Positions 34,476 to 46,035 of a stretch of 64,000 nt of DNA are shown here, one piece after another. Each line of letters opens with the position of its first letter. Within the stretch, counting starts at the first letter, position 1. A program made the translations under genes and the position numbers. Location: the NCBI RefSeq assembly GCF_905163445.1, contig NC_053193.1, positions 5,890,001 to 5,954,000 of the forward strand, read 5' to 3'. The DNA comes from Pararge aegeria (Eukaryota; Arthropoda; Insecta; Lepidoptera; Nymphalidae). The notes beneath the pieces were generated by a model, which was given only the letters and a program-made list of their open reading frames with translations, was not told the origin of the DNA and made no database searches.

Positions 34476-35339
34476 ATGTGCTTCATAATTTCCTTCTCTA
34501 AAAAACACTTTAGCATTTATAATATTAGTAACGAAGTTAGGGTTATTTTTGTATTAATTTTTAGCGATGTTAAATTATATAAAAAAAAAAAAACTACTTC
34601 TTCGCTTGGGGGGGCGTTTGAATGCCCCAGCAACCAGGTGACCTTACAATGCACGCCGTTTCAATGTCTACTGCCTTCTGCATTCGACCCTTCATCAAGC
34701 AACCAAGCGAAAGCTTCCCAAGATGTTGGTCGAACCTTTTCGAGAGAAGAATATTGACTTTAATAACTATCGGAACAATAACATCCGACTCAAACTCCAC
34801 CTGGCGGTAATCTTGTGAGCGATTTCTAAGTATTAAGTCTGTAAATTTCCCAACTCCAGGCTGGGACTTAGGTATTAAGTTTTTGTAAAAAAAAAGTCTC
34901 GTAAAAATGTTGGTCCTGACCCGGAAATAGAAACCAGAATTTCATAATCTGTAGTTGAAAATACTAACTGGGCACTATGCTTTAAGAGATTTAAATTGAA
35001 TAATGAATTTTCTATACATCTTGAACAGTGGAATTTAATTTAACGTTCGCAAAGTTAAAACTTTAGAATTTCTAACGTCTTAAGAAGAGCTTTATTGATG
35101 CAGGAAGTAGTTTCTAACTAACTAAAAATCGCTTCCAACCAAAATTGTGACGACCAGCTTTTAAAAAATTAATCTAACTTTGCTCCTATTAAATTGTGAA
35201 TAGCAAATAGTTCTTTTTATATGCGAACTTTGGGAGTTCATGCGGTCTATTAAGTTTTTATAAAGAACTAGCGACCTGCCTTTGCTTTGTTATAGGAAAA
35301 TAATAGTAAAGTTACACACTGCACACACAATAAGAGTAA

Positions 35340-35450
35340 CTGAAGTCGCAATAAGACTTCGTCTTTCAAATCCTAGCACGCACCTCAAACTTTTAAAATT
35401 TATGTTAGCTTTAAAGAATTAGAGCATCGCGAGGAAAACAAGTTATCCAA
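35340..35450 (+). repeat. SINE family C head fragment
   Basis: TTTCAAATCCTAGCACGCAC and CTCAAACTTTTAAAATTTATG match the B-box side and adjacent body of family C. Confidence 0.5.
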
Positions 35451-35548
35451 AAAGATACCTGGCATCGATACCTTACATGTCTACTAGCTTTATAACAAAA
35501 ACTCACCGAAAACTTATCGGTGAGTTGAATTTTTTGTCAAAAATTTAG

Positions 35549-35857
35549 ATATTGGATAGAAGCAGGCGTTACTTTGCGGAAATCCATTACATATTATGAA
35601 AATTAAGCTAAATTTGCTATACTCCGCGAACAGCAGCAGAATCTGTATGGTGTAATTTATAATTACTCCACACCAAACAGATCCTCGGCAATGTACCCTC
35701 TACACACGTTTCGCTCCGAAACCGGGCATCCTCAGGAGATGTTGAGTCACATTGCCGAGGATCTGTTTGGTGTGATTAAAGTAATTATAAATTACACCAT
35801 ACAGATTCTGCTGCTGTTCGCGGAGTATAGCAAATTAAGCTTAATTTTCATAATATC
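35549..35857 (-). mobile_element. Palindromic copy of the hammerhead-bearing element
   Basis: AGATATTGGATAGAAGCAGG starts the left end. Arms of about 100 bp (35591-35690 and 35757-35856) are nearly exact reverse complements. Both arms carry GCAGCAGAATCTG, where other copies have GCAGGAGAATCTG. The centre holds the motif at 35698-35738. Confidence 0.88.
35698..35738 (-). ncRNA. Hammerhead-ribozyme-like motif, stem II shortened
   Basis: On the minus strand: CTCCTGAGGA, T, GCCCG facing CGGAGC around GTTT (one base lost on the 5' side), then GAAAC and GTGTGTA. The core CTGAGGA and GAAA are intact. Confidence 0.45.
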
Positions 35858-35867
35858 AAAAATTTAG

Positions 35868-35967
35868 TTTACATGACGCTTTGTAAATGCTATTTGCACT
35901 TGTAGTTGACGTGTTTGTGTGCTATATTTACGTGTAATATACATGTTGTTAGTGCTCTTAATAAATA
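35868..35967 (-). repeat. LINE 3' end fragment
   Basis: The minus strand reads TTATTAAGAGCACTAACAAC then ATGTATATTACACG, matching the + strand at 46425-46460. Confidence 0.6.
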
Positions 35968-36055
35968 AACCTACATGCTTGAGAGTTCTCCATAATGTTC
36001 TCAACGGCGTGTTGAGTCTCCAATCCGCACTGGAAACCGCATTAAAATCCATTGC
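35968..36055 (+). repeat. SINE family C fragment
   Basis: GCTTGAGAGTTCTCCATAAT and CCAATCCGCACTGG are family C body. Confidence 0.6.
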
Positions 36056-38075
36056 ATAGTCAAGGAGTTAGCGGTGAAACAGACAGACGCGTAAAGCAAC
36101 TTGTTTTATACTTTGTTGAGACTAATACAGTTTAAACACGTTATGTTAGTAGTATTAGTTTAAACACGTTATGTTAGAAGCATACAAGAAGAGTTAAGGA
36201 AAGTGAGAAATTAATTACTTTTTACCAGGGTGTAAGACGAAACTAAAAAATTAAGAAAGGAAATTAATTAAGTAAAAAATATCAAAGCTCCCCATGCTCA
36301 CTAGGGTAAGTGTGCTAAACTCTATGAGTCGTACTGCTAGGTGTTGTACTTCGGTCACGGTTGGGTGGAACGATGACGGAAATCGATAAAAACCAATAGC
36401 ATTGGGTCTGTGTATTTCCTTTTGTCACAAATATTTGAAAACGTTGCTTTAGATGAATTTTTAATTACCTAGATATATAATTACAAAATCATCTAGACTA
36501 GAGATACTATACTTTATTGCCTATGGCTGATCTTGATAGAGGTACGGAAGAGTTATGATATATAACATTCTAGATTATTAAACATTTCGTTCACGCCTGA
36601 TACACAGTATTAAAATTATACCTGATAACATTGATCATAAAATGATACGTGATCATTATTTATTTATTTATTTAATAGGAAGCCGACGTTATATTCATTG
36701 CCTTATACATTATTTACCCTACTATACATTGTATACCCTACTTAAAGTCTTAAAGTAGTACCCCTGCAAGCATTATGAAATTTAGAAGTTCTTCCACAAT
36801 ATAAAGAAAATAATACTTAAGAAATAAATTTAAAAATACTAAAGATACTAAAAACTATAATAAAAATCAAAATAAAAACAAAAGAGGATTACGTAATTAA
36901 CAGTTTTTTTTTAATTTTACGCTTCAAACTCAGAGCGTGCAACGTACGTGATCATTATCAATAAATCAAACGAAACCCAGGCTTAGGTAGATGAATCCGT
37001 AGACCTTACCATACGGGCACAGGGTCGCTAGATAAAACAATCGTACTCATTAAAGATTACTTTTACTCGTCACACAACTTATCAGCGAGTTCATTGTATG
37101 AAAAATCATATTTGCCAATTTCAAAGAGATCCAACACTTTGATAACGAAAATTGTCGTTTTGTTGTGACTAAATAAACACGGTTTGATACAGCTTTGATC
37201 TGCGAAAGCAATTAGGAATGTTTGATTTCGTCTTTGAGGCATAATGATTAAGACAAATACAAAATTTGAATTTGGATAAAGACCTAATTGTAATGGAGGC
37301 AGATATTTCAAGTTATTTATTATTCCATTTAGGCTTGTATAAATAATTAATAATGATGTAAAAATGTGCTAACAAGTTATTAATTGTGTTTTGGGGATAA
37401 AGGAATGCTGGGACCAAAATTTAAATTTAAATTTGTAACCGTAGACAAACACTCACAATCACGCGCTCACACATGCTTAGATATACTTTACAGTTCAAGA
37501 CTCGATCGTTTTATTTTATATTGTCTTTATTTGTTATGGAAGATTGAGTTCTCCTGCTACAGGCATTTCGAAGCTTACTTTAGTCTCCACAACATGTATC
37601 ATTTACAATGTAAAAAATGAAATAATCGTTTTTTTATTTTATGTCCCTATTAGGCATTCCTGTTATGAAACTCTTATCCCACGGTAAGTAATTTTCTTCG
37701 TCCACCTTGTGCTTCAGACAGCACTAATTGCCATAAATCCAAACTGGAGCAGTGTTGTGGGTCACTGCGCTATTACTCTCTTCCCCATTAGAGAAAAAAT
37801 TCCGTTCCTTGCAGGATATTAATAGGCAGAGGATGATAGAAGGTAATGCTATAACCGCTAAGGTAGCTTATTAAGTGTAGAAATACACCGTTTATACACG
37901 CCCTTAGTGTTGTGGTTTGATGTGTTAATGAGTTGGTTGGTGGGAAGTTTGTAACGTAATATTCCCAAACTGAGGGTAGTTTGGGAATATAGCATAATAT
38001 TAGCATCATTGATAGGTAACTTTTGACGTGGATGGTATGTCATACAGAAGTTTTGTATGGTAAGTAAAATCCATG
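36056..38075. other. Spacer, no gene supported
   Basis: AT-rich. AACACGTTATGTTAG repeats twice near 36134 and 36166 at about a 32-bp spacing. Otherwise nothing was recognised. Confidence 0.35.
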
Positions 38076-38545
38076 TTAATATTATAAATGTAAAAGTATA
38101 ATTATGTGTGTTTGTTTGTTTTACATTACGTATGTTTGGTTCAATCGCTTCACCAATCTTAACAAAATTTGGCACCGGGATAGCTTGCATCCCGAAATGC
38201 AGACGGACATTTTGGACTTTTTGTCATGGCAAAATTAAGATTACCAGTGGCGTGCATAAAGGGTATGTACACTGTACAGGGTATGCGGATGATATGAAAT
38301 GAAGAAAATCTCCAGTACAAGTTATAAAAAACTTAAGGATAGGCATTGTAAGAGTTATAAAAAGCCCTCACTACTAAGTATTGATAACGAGTACCTACTG
38401 GAGATTTTCTTCATTTTGTATCATCTGCGTACCCTGTACATACCCTCTATGCACGCCACTGAAGATTACTGGATTCACAATAATATTTGTTTTGTAGTAT
38501 TTGTTTGCTATGCTTGGCTCAACCGCTGAATCTTAACGTATTTTA
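38076..38545 (+). repeat. Helitron-like fragment hosting a hAT MITE
   Basis: GTTAATATTATAAATGTAAA and CGCTTCACCAATCTTAACAA resemble Helitron-like copies. Related sequence (CAACCGCTGAATCTTAACG) appears again right of the MITE. Confidence 0.45.
38245..38461. mobile_element. hAT-type MITE, 217 bp
   Basis: Starts CAGTGGCGTGCAT and ends ATGCACGCCACTG. The inverted arms extend about 70 bp with few mismatches (GAAGAAAATCTCCAGTA on one side, its reverse complement on the other). Flanks are AAGATTAC at 38237-38244 and 38462-38469, an exact 8-bp duplication. Confidence 0.95.
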
Positions 38546-38974
38546 GAACAGAGATAAATTCCATCCTAGACGCGGACCAGGAACATGGATGGGTGCATAC
38601 AACGATACACGCGGCTGCAGCTGTAAGCACAACTAGTAATAAATTATACTCAGTACAGTTCTGTGACACCTTAAACTTAGCTTAGTATTAAAGAATGGAC
38701 GAAGATATTTATTTCTTTCATAAGTAGGTATCGCTATAAAATATAATGTGCTTTTAAAATCCCCTATGCCACGTTGTGTGGGTTTGACACAACATGTATT
38801 CTTGAAACTTGAAGACAGACAGGTTGTTCTGGTTTTGGCATATTTCATTACGAGTACCTGATGACATCGAACCTATTTGGGAATTGGTATTGCTACAATC
38901 GCTAAACTACTATCGTATGTCATTCAAATATCACGGATTTCAACTAGATTTTTAATAATACTTTATTATAATTG

Positions 38975-39330
38975 GTGAAGGAAGACATTGTGAGGAAACC
39001 TGCATGCCTGAGAGTTCTCCATAACATTTTCAAGGCGTGTCAAGTTCACTAACTCGCAATGAGCCAGCTTGGTGGACAACGGATTTAACCCTTCTTATTC
39101 TTAACAAGAAGAAGAAGAAGAAACACTTTATTGCACGTATAACATACAGGAAAAGAAACCGTAAGGAGTATACAGTACACCATGTAGACATGCAAAGGCG
39201 ACCTTATTGCTGCACGCAATCTCTTACAGGCAACCTTTGAAGATAAGACTTACAGCAAGAGAACGGGATAGTGACAGTGATAGTTTTCTTAGTCTACACT
39301 TGTGCTCTGTAGTGGGCCGGTAATGGATTG
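38975..39330 (+). mobile_element. SINE family C split by a LINE tail
   Basis: GGTGAAGGAAGACATTGTGA and GCATGCCTGAGAGTTCTCCA precede the insertion. TGTGCTCTGTAGTGGGCCGG follows it. Confidence 0.8.
39100..39268 (-). mobile_element. LINE 3' end nested in SINE C
   Basis: On the minus strand it ends GTGCAATAAAGTGTTTCTTC with further TTC units. It is closely similar to 32337-32500. Confidence 0.8.
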
Positions 39331-39499
39331 ACCATGCCGATTATAATCGGTAAGAATCTACTGTTTGTGACGTTCACATGATTATACTCGTACTATCATA
39401 GTCCGAACGCCAAAGGGTGATATATATTTTTTGTAGTTATTATTAAAGAGAAAGCAGACGATCCACCTGGTATGAAAATAAATATCGCCTATAAACCGA

Positions 39500-39615
39500 G
39501 TGACATTTCGCACGGCATGCAAGGAACACGTCATGCAACTTGCCGCCCGATGTACATCCACCTGACACGGAGGTTAAGCCTCATGTGTAAATAACACCGG
39601 TATCGGAACGCAATA
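39500..39615 (+). repeat. Dispersed LINE-like fragment
   Basis: Same block as 24540-24675: GGCATGCAAGGAACACG and GTTAAGCCTCATGTGTAA, then ACACCGG. Confidence 0.5.
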
Positions 39616-39654
39616 CGTATCCACGATCACGATTCAAACATGGTGCACGGTGCA

Positions 39655-39789
39655 CGTGGCGTGCACTTCATACATGCATAAGAGCAATGCTTACCAAAAA
39701 TATTTGAAATAACTCGTATTGGAGAAGGATTTACACTTAATAGAATCTTTCGGTTTCTACCTTGGTCAAAAATCCTGTACACGCCACTG
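39655..39789. mobile_element. Probable decayed hAT-type MITE
   Basis: GTGGCGTGCACTTC at the left and GTACACGCCACTG at the right resemble the MITE ends above. The left terminus is altered and no clear target duplication is visible. Confidence 0.55.
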
Positions 39790-41085
39790 ATCACGTGATA
39801 TTGGTATTTGAAATCAAGGCCTTAAATACCGTGTCATGTAATGAATGTAGGTTTGTATATTAACGCTTAAAAAAAGCTAGTATTCCCTTACACTTAAACC
39901 TAATCGTCCATGAAACTCATTAAAAGTTTACCATGCCGTTATAGCCTACAGTTATTATAATATCAGCTTTTGCACTGAAATGTATTCAAAATTTAAACTT
40001 CAGTATTCAGTCACTATACGAAATTGTATTCAGTCCTCTAAAAGCCCTGAATTTGGTATTCAAGCAACGTATTTTAAAATCGTGTTGCTCGTGTACGCCA
40101 TCAGGCTGATTATAAGTAACATTTTTGATAAATGAATTCAACTTTCTCAACTTCTGGGAAAGATTTCTACACAAATCTAATATATTGTAAACAAATTCAT
40201 TTGGCAGGTCTAAAATATTTTGAACATTTTTTGTCACAAATATAGAAGACGGCAAACCATTGAGACCTGTTAATCTAGTTTAATTTTAAGATTTATCTAC
40301 AACAGAATTGGCACAAATCTAAACTATACTTACTTATAATAAATTTATCAGCCGTTCCTTAAGCGAACCGTTTAAAAAAAAAAACGCTTTTTAAAGGTTT
40401 TTTATTTAAAACTATGATGATTTTGCTGCCCTTACTTTAAAAATATAGCACTTTCATACAATTTTCTATTTCACCCCTTTAGAGCTAGATTTCCGTAATA
40501 ATAAGGCATATATGTCATCCCGGGTGTTATCCTTTACCTGTCTGTGAGTACCTGTCTGTGTTAGTCTACTCAAAATCGGTCCAGCCATTTCGCAGATTAG
40601 CATAAGGAGTAGCGGAGGAAGAATCAGACAAATTGAGAAAAAACATAAGAAATTATTTCATTTGTTTTACCGTACAGCGTACTTGTCAATTTTTATGCAT
40701 TTAATAAGAAGCTGATATTTTGTCTTTAAAATCAGACTCTTGAGTGTTATATATTATATAATTGCTTAAAGCGTTTTTGTATTATCTCTAGTTTGGTAAC
40801 AAGCTGCGCTCGAATCCTTCCGCACTGAATTATAAGCCAATTTCGAAAAGATCACTCTCAAACTGAGGCTCAAGAAACTTTGCCCGTAAAAGTATTGGTA
40901 CCTACTTACTCAACTTTTGCGGAACGTTCAAAACGTTCTATCGTTTAAACTATGGAAACGTTACTTTAAGCAAGCGATTTGCCACATCTTTAAAGTGGAA
41001 ATGTGTGTAACACTGAAAAAGAAATATTGTACCTATTCACTATTCTTCCTATAAGAATGTCGTTTAATCTTTTGTCGTGGTTATG
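39790..41085. other. Spacer, no gene supported
   Basis: Contains a direct repeat of GTCTGTG around CCTGTCTGTGAGTACCTGTC near 40540 and a weak Helitron-like block at 40480-40640. No coding region is supported. Confidence 0.35.
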
Positions 41086-41089
41086 AGTT

Positions 41090-41300
41090 ACCTCGTTAAC
41101 TGCCTCGTTGGTCTAAGTCATTATTAACTACGGATCAAAAGGCTCTGGATTCGATTCTCGGGTCGATCGGGGGAATAATTCAAATTGGGTTTTTCTGTTA
41201 ACAATTTCAGTGCCTGGGGATTTGACGGTGTCTCCGTGCATCGGAGAGCACGTTAAGCCATGGCAGTTCTGGTTGTTATCACTTACATGCAACCATCATC
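41090..41300 (+). mobile_element. tRNA-derived SINE
   Basis: GCCTCGTTGGTCTAAGTC (A-box-like) and GGATTCGATTCTCGGG (B box). The body has GAGCACGTTAAGCCATGG, like 9350-9685. Confidence 0.65.
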
Positions 41301-41566
41301 AGCATCACATCAACAGATGACGTCACACAGAATAATACTACTGAAAATAGGTCTGTTCCAAAATCTACGATCCTGGGCCGCTTGCGAGAAAGAAACAATC
41401 AGCTTCTTTTCGCTGTTGTTCCGCTGTGCTTAGTCAAAATGTGTAGTTAGCGGTTTATCTTGCTTATTACATATTGAAAAAACATTATAAACATAAAGAT
41501 TTTCATTTCTGTCGTGCGTTCTTAAGCAAAAACTGTTTTTTTACTACAAGTTAGACTTCCCTAGAC

Positions 41567-41710
41567 TGCAATCTCACCGCATGGAAGCGAGCTAGGCTGT
41601 CAGGGGTATTATAGACCCCATATAGGTTTCTACGCGAAATCTTACCGAAAGGGCAAGTCATTGGCACGTCTTTTCCGATAAACTGGTAATTAGCCACGGC
41701 TTAAGCCTGA
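41567..41710 (-). repeat. SINE family A fragment
   Basis: GACTGCAATCTCACCGCATG and GGTTTCTACGCGAAATCTTA match the reversed family A 3' half. Confidence 0.6.
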
Positions 41711-42482
41711 TAAAATTCAGAAATAATAAATTCCCAGATTGCCGATGCACGGTAAGTATTGAACGTTTTTCCTCTCATATGATCATAGCCTTCATACTGC
41801 TGTGCCAAGGTCGTTAAAAATCCGACTATCCAAGAAGGTATTGAAACGATCCCATGAACAGAAGAACAAGCGCAAGCTCTTGGGTCACTGCGGGATAAAT
41901 TTTGGGGTCACGACATTGAAGATCAAATTATGGCCATGCTTTTATATCGTCGCATACGAACAAATTTTTCCGTTGAGCGGTTTTATTATATGTTTAGATT
42001 ACTGAGACAGTATAAGTTTTACGACTGGGGTTTCCTTTTTCCACCCTGTGCGATCTAAAAATATGTTTACTGTCAGGTTTTATGACAAGTCGGCACTTCA
42101 GTGACTAATTTCAAAAGAACTGGGCCGCCACGCTGTACAGAAAATCACTTTTATTTGTAGGTACACGTTTTTTACTTCCGATGTCCTCATTTTTATTCTC
42201 ACTAATATTACAAATGCGAACGAATATATTTTTGTGTATGCATAGTTTAACATAGGTATATCATACGGTACGTACTTATACCCATAAACATTTTACTATA
42301 ATTTTTATAAAAAAAAAACCTTTTTGTAAGATTTAAAAAAAAATGATAATTATTCCAAGATTAGCCCCTACAGCAATCTTGGCCAAATAATTTGTAGCAA
42401 TGATTGGTTGTGACGGACATGGTTAACTATTATATCCGTAAAACTAAATAGCTCCAAAGGATTTTTGAAAAACTAAAAAATG

Positions 42483-43506
42483 TTCATCTAAGGCTTTCAT
42501 CATCATTATCATCATCATGTCAACCAATCGACGTCCACTGCTGGACATAGGTCTTTTGTAGGGAGTTGGACAATACACGGTCCTGGGCCGCTTGCCTCCA
42601 GCGGCTCCCAGCGACTCGCCTGATGTCATCCGTCCACCTCGTTTGGGGATGACCTTCGCTGCGTTTACCGGTGCGGGGTCGCCATTCCAGCACCTTAAGA
42701 CCCCAACGTCCATCGGTTCTCCGAGCTATGTGCAACGCCCATTGCCACTTCAGCTTTGCAATTCGCTGAGCTATGTCGGTAACTCTAGTTCTTCTACGGA
42801 TCTCCTCATTTCTGATCACGTAGAGATACTCCTAACATAGCTCTCTCCATCGCCCGCTGAGTGACTCTGAGCCTTCTTATGAGGCCCATAGTTAGCGACC
42901 ATGTCTCTGATCCGTAAGTCATCACTGGCAACACGCACTGTTCGAAGACTTTAGTCTTCAGGCACTGGGGGATTTTGGACGGGAAGATCTCACGAAGTTT
43001 CCCTAACGCTGCCCATCCGAGTAGGATTCGGCGGTTTACCTCTTTCTCGAAATTGGACCTACCTAACTGGATCGTGTGTCCTAGGTATATATACTCGTCT
43101 ACAATTTCGAGTGCAGAGCTCCCAACAATTATTGGGTGGAGCGGAACATGAGCGTTAGACATAATTTTCGTCTTGCTCATGTTCATACGAAGGCCCACCT
43201 GTTGAGAAACTCTGCTGAGGTCATTGAGCATCGCATTAAGGTCTTCCAGAGTCTCTGCCATTATGATTACATCGTCGGCAAACCGTAGTTGAGTGATGTA
43301 CTCGCCGTTAATGTTGATGCCAAGCCCGTTCCAATCCAGAAGCTTAAAAACGTCCTCCAACGCAGCGGTAAACAGCTTCGGGGAGATAACATCTCCCTGT
43401 GGCACTCCTCGCTGAAGTTGGATCGGTTTCGTAGTCTGGTCCTGTATACGGACTGACATAGTGGCGTTTTTGTACAAACACTTCAAAACTTCGATTCTAA
43501 TGCTTT
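42483..43506 (-). pseudogene. RTE-clade LINE, 5'-truncated reverse transcriptase with frameshift
   Basis: The longest coding relic of the window. The frame ending at 42806 (about 230 residues) holds the reverse transcriptase fingers/palm motifs QRGVPQGDVISP (residues 25-36) and LRFADDVIIMAE with catalytic FADD (69-72), then MNMSKTKIM and YLGHTI. A second frame, 42819-42520, continues with IRNEEIRRRT and IARRTDGRW and stops at WTSIG, right before the CATCATCATTATCATCAT tail. Compared with the related copy at 54850, about 5 nt are missing at the switch. The endonuclease and N-terminal half are absent; truncation lies near 43506. Family RTE is inferred from the motif style and microsatellite tail. 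Confidence 0.9.
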
Positions 43507-43559
43507 AAAACCTATCTAATATCGGAAAATGCAGTTCTTTTAAGATTTACGTATTTGTC

Positions 43560-43715
43560 AGTGCGGTGGTAACTAGCCAAGACCAAGGCCTCCCACGAGA
43601 CCATACCAGAGAAAATCTGAAATTATGAATATCAAGTTGTCTCTACCGAGGATCGAAACCATAAGTTATAAGACCAAAGCGCCTCCACTACGCCAGGGGA
43701 GGTAGTTAAACTAGT
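43560..43715 (-). repeat. SINE fragment, family A-like
   Basis: GGTGGTAACTAGCCAAGACC, AGAAAATCTGAAATTATG and CCGAGGATCGAAACC resemble family A in reverse with a diverged head. Confidence 0.55.
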
Positions 43716-44625
43716 GACTAAGTAATTTTTCTTTATCTGTTTTTTCAGGGTAAAGATAAAATAGATCTTTTCCCGTTACTCTATCGGTCTAGTACTGTGG
43801 TACAATGAATATTGGGCTTTATCATCAAACTTATAACAAGTTGTTCTTAAGTAGACGATATGTACGAAAAACAAGCCATTATTTACACAAGTTTCCAAAT
43901 AACTAGTTAACTTTATGAGATTAGAACCGGGGTAATTTTTTTTTTTCACGAAAAAAATATTTTGTTTTTGAGAAATCGAATAAAGTACCACCCTGCCTGG
44001 CATTTCTTAATTCGTAGGTTAATGCACATAAGAAATAGCTATTAACTCAGCTTGCATTTCCGTCTCTAAAATAAATGTTATATGCATTGGGGCCCAAAGC
44101 CGAATATGAAATTGTAAGCAATTAAAATATTAAGATATCCCGACAGAAATCTTCCGATCCTTTATGCAAAGTTCTATTTTCTGCACTACTTATTCTCATT
44201 CAACACCCTTTTTGCTTCGAAATACAGGCCATAGAAGTAACTATGAACGCGCTAAGTTTTAAAACAAATGAGTTCCACAACGCTGACTTAAACATTTCGA
44301 TACTCAAAAGGGACCTGACGCAATTTAAATAAAAGTTACCAAATTTTATGCCGGGAGTGTAAAACCTGGGTTCATCAAAGTTCTTCTTGTAGAACCACCG
44401 CTGTGCTAGTGGGGGTATAAGGATAATTTATAATTCAGCATGACAAACTCCACACATAACTAAAACTTTTACCTTCTTGATGTTCAACATTATAAAAGTT
44501 CTTGCAAACTAGGTACTTTGCATTCAGGCAAACAGGAAAGTTATTTAAACTTATAAGGGCTGCTATTTCATACTAGCAGTTACTCTAAACATATAGCAAT
44601 AAGACTAGAACCTATAGGTATCACC
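43716..44625. other. Spacer, nothing recognised
   Basis: AT-rich, no supported ORF or repeat block. Confidence 0.35.
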
Positions 44626-44629
44626 ATCA

Positions 44630-44745
44630 AGCCTGTCCACTGCTGGAAACGCTGCTGCCCGTTCTCTGTTATATTCCCTTAGTCGCCTCGTACGAGACCC
44701 GCAGAAAGAGGAGGTATGGCGATAACCGTATTCCGATCAGTTGTC
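44630..44745 (-). repeat. Dispersed repeat shared with 5640-5860
   Basis: TCCACTGCTGGAAACGCTGC, GTTATATTCCCTTAGTCGCC. Probably a LINE fragment. Confidence 0.45.
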
Positions 44746-45164
44746 ACTACATGTCACAGGTATATGTCGTTTTCCTGAATAAAAATTCATAGTGATGTTC
44801 ATGTGTTTGTTCTTTTTTTGTCTTGTTTCTTTGTTTGAGTGGTGTACAAATAAAGAGTATAAATAAAAATTAAAAAAAAATAATAAAACTACGTAATTTT
44901 ATCTACTTCAGCATGTACTTGAATAATGTTGTCATCGTGCTAAGCGGAATCATTCAATTATCTTCCAATATCAATTAGTAGTTATCTATATTACACGTTA
45001 TGGAATCAAATCTGCATTAGTGCAATTAGATTAACATTAATTGCCAGTTTGCTTAAGCTCCCTTGCAAACATTGAACTGTATTAAGACAATATAGCATAG
45101 TATCGAACTTCTGTAAACAAATAAACAGCTGATGATCTCTCTGGCACAGCGGTTTGATGAGTTT

Positions 45165-45325
45165 CCTTTTAAAATATCATTTGCTATAACGGTGAAGAAA
45201 ACATCGTGAGGTATCGGTGAGGGAGTTCTTAACAACTTTCTCAAAAGTAGCGTCTACCAATCTGTACTTAGCGTGGTGAACTAAAGCCTAATTCCCTCTT
45301 CTTCTGAGTGGAGACTCATGCTCTT
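45165..45325 (+). repeat. SINE family C fragment
   Basis: AACGGTGAAGAAAACATCGT and GTGGTGAACTAAAGCCTAAT match the family C body. Confidence 0.6.
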
Positions 45326-45689
45326 TTATACTATGCTATTCGTCTTTAGGTACTTTAGTGTAAATTCTAATTTGACATCAAAGTTTGTTTGCCAGTTCTT
45401 GGCCAGTTTAAACGCAATAAGTACCACGAATTAAGGAAAATGTAACGCAGTTTCTCTGTATCACATTTTCCAGATAATAATATTCATAAGCCGTAGGTAG
45501 TGAAAAATTGTTTTCAATGTCAGACGATAACTTTGACGTATACCGAATGTCTTTTTTCGTAAAGGCTTATTCCTTCCAAGATACCCGGATGAAGTTGTTG
45601 ACTTGTGTCATTGAAAATGTTGATAATTATATTAAAATTACAAAAAGTCATATGATAATTTCCGTATCAATGGTATGAAAACCGTGGCT

Positions 45690-46035
45690 TTGCGTGGCAC
45701 TTTTGTAGGGCTGAGTGGGAATCCCAGCACGCACTTCTAACTTTCAAAGTTATGTGCATTTTAAGTAGGTAATTAAAATATTACTTGCTTCAAAGTTGAA
45801 GGAAAACGTCGTGAGGAAACCAGCTTGTCTGAGAGTTCTCCATAATGTTCTCAAATGCTTGTGAACTTCTCCAATCCATACAGGGCCACGTGGTGGACTA
45901 CGGCCTATAACCTTCTCATTGCGGAAGGAGACCCGTGGCCTATAGTAAGACGGTAATGGGTTTATATGATGATAGCTTGAGACAAAGTAAACAGTCTCAG
46001 TGAACGCGTGACTACGTAAGATTTGTCATTTCTTG
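45690..46035 (+). mobile_element. SINE family C, uninterrupted
   Basis: GGGAATCCCAGCACGCACTT, GGAAAACGTCGTGAGGAAAC, CACGTGGTGGACTACGGCC and GTGAACGCGTGACTACGTAA run in order. The A box is eroded. This copy is the reference for reading the two split copies. Confidence 0.8.

Noticed and set aside
34329..34757. 142-aa plus-strand frame
   Set aside because: It crosses a hairpin and an A-rich run and starts from a non-ATG-like context. No recognisable domain.
42592..42840. 82-aa plus-strand frame
   Set aside because: Antisense shadow of the RTE coding region.
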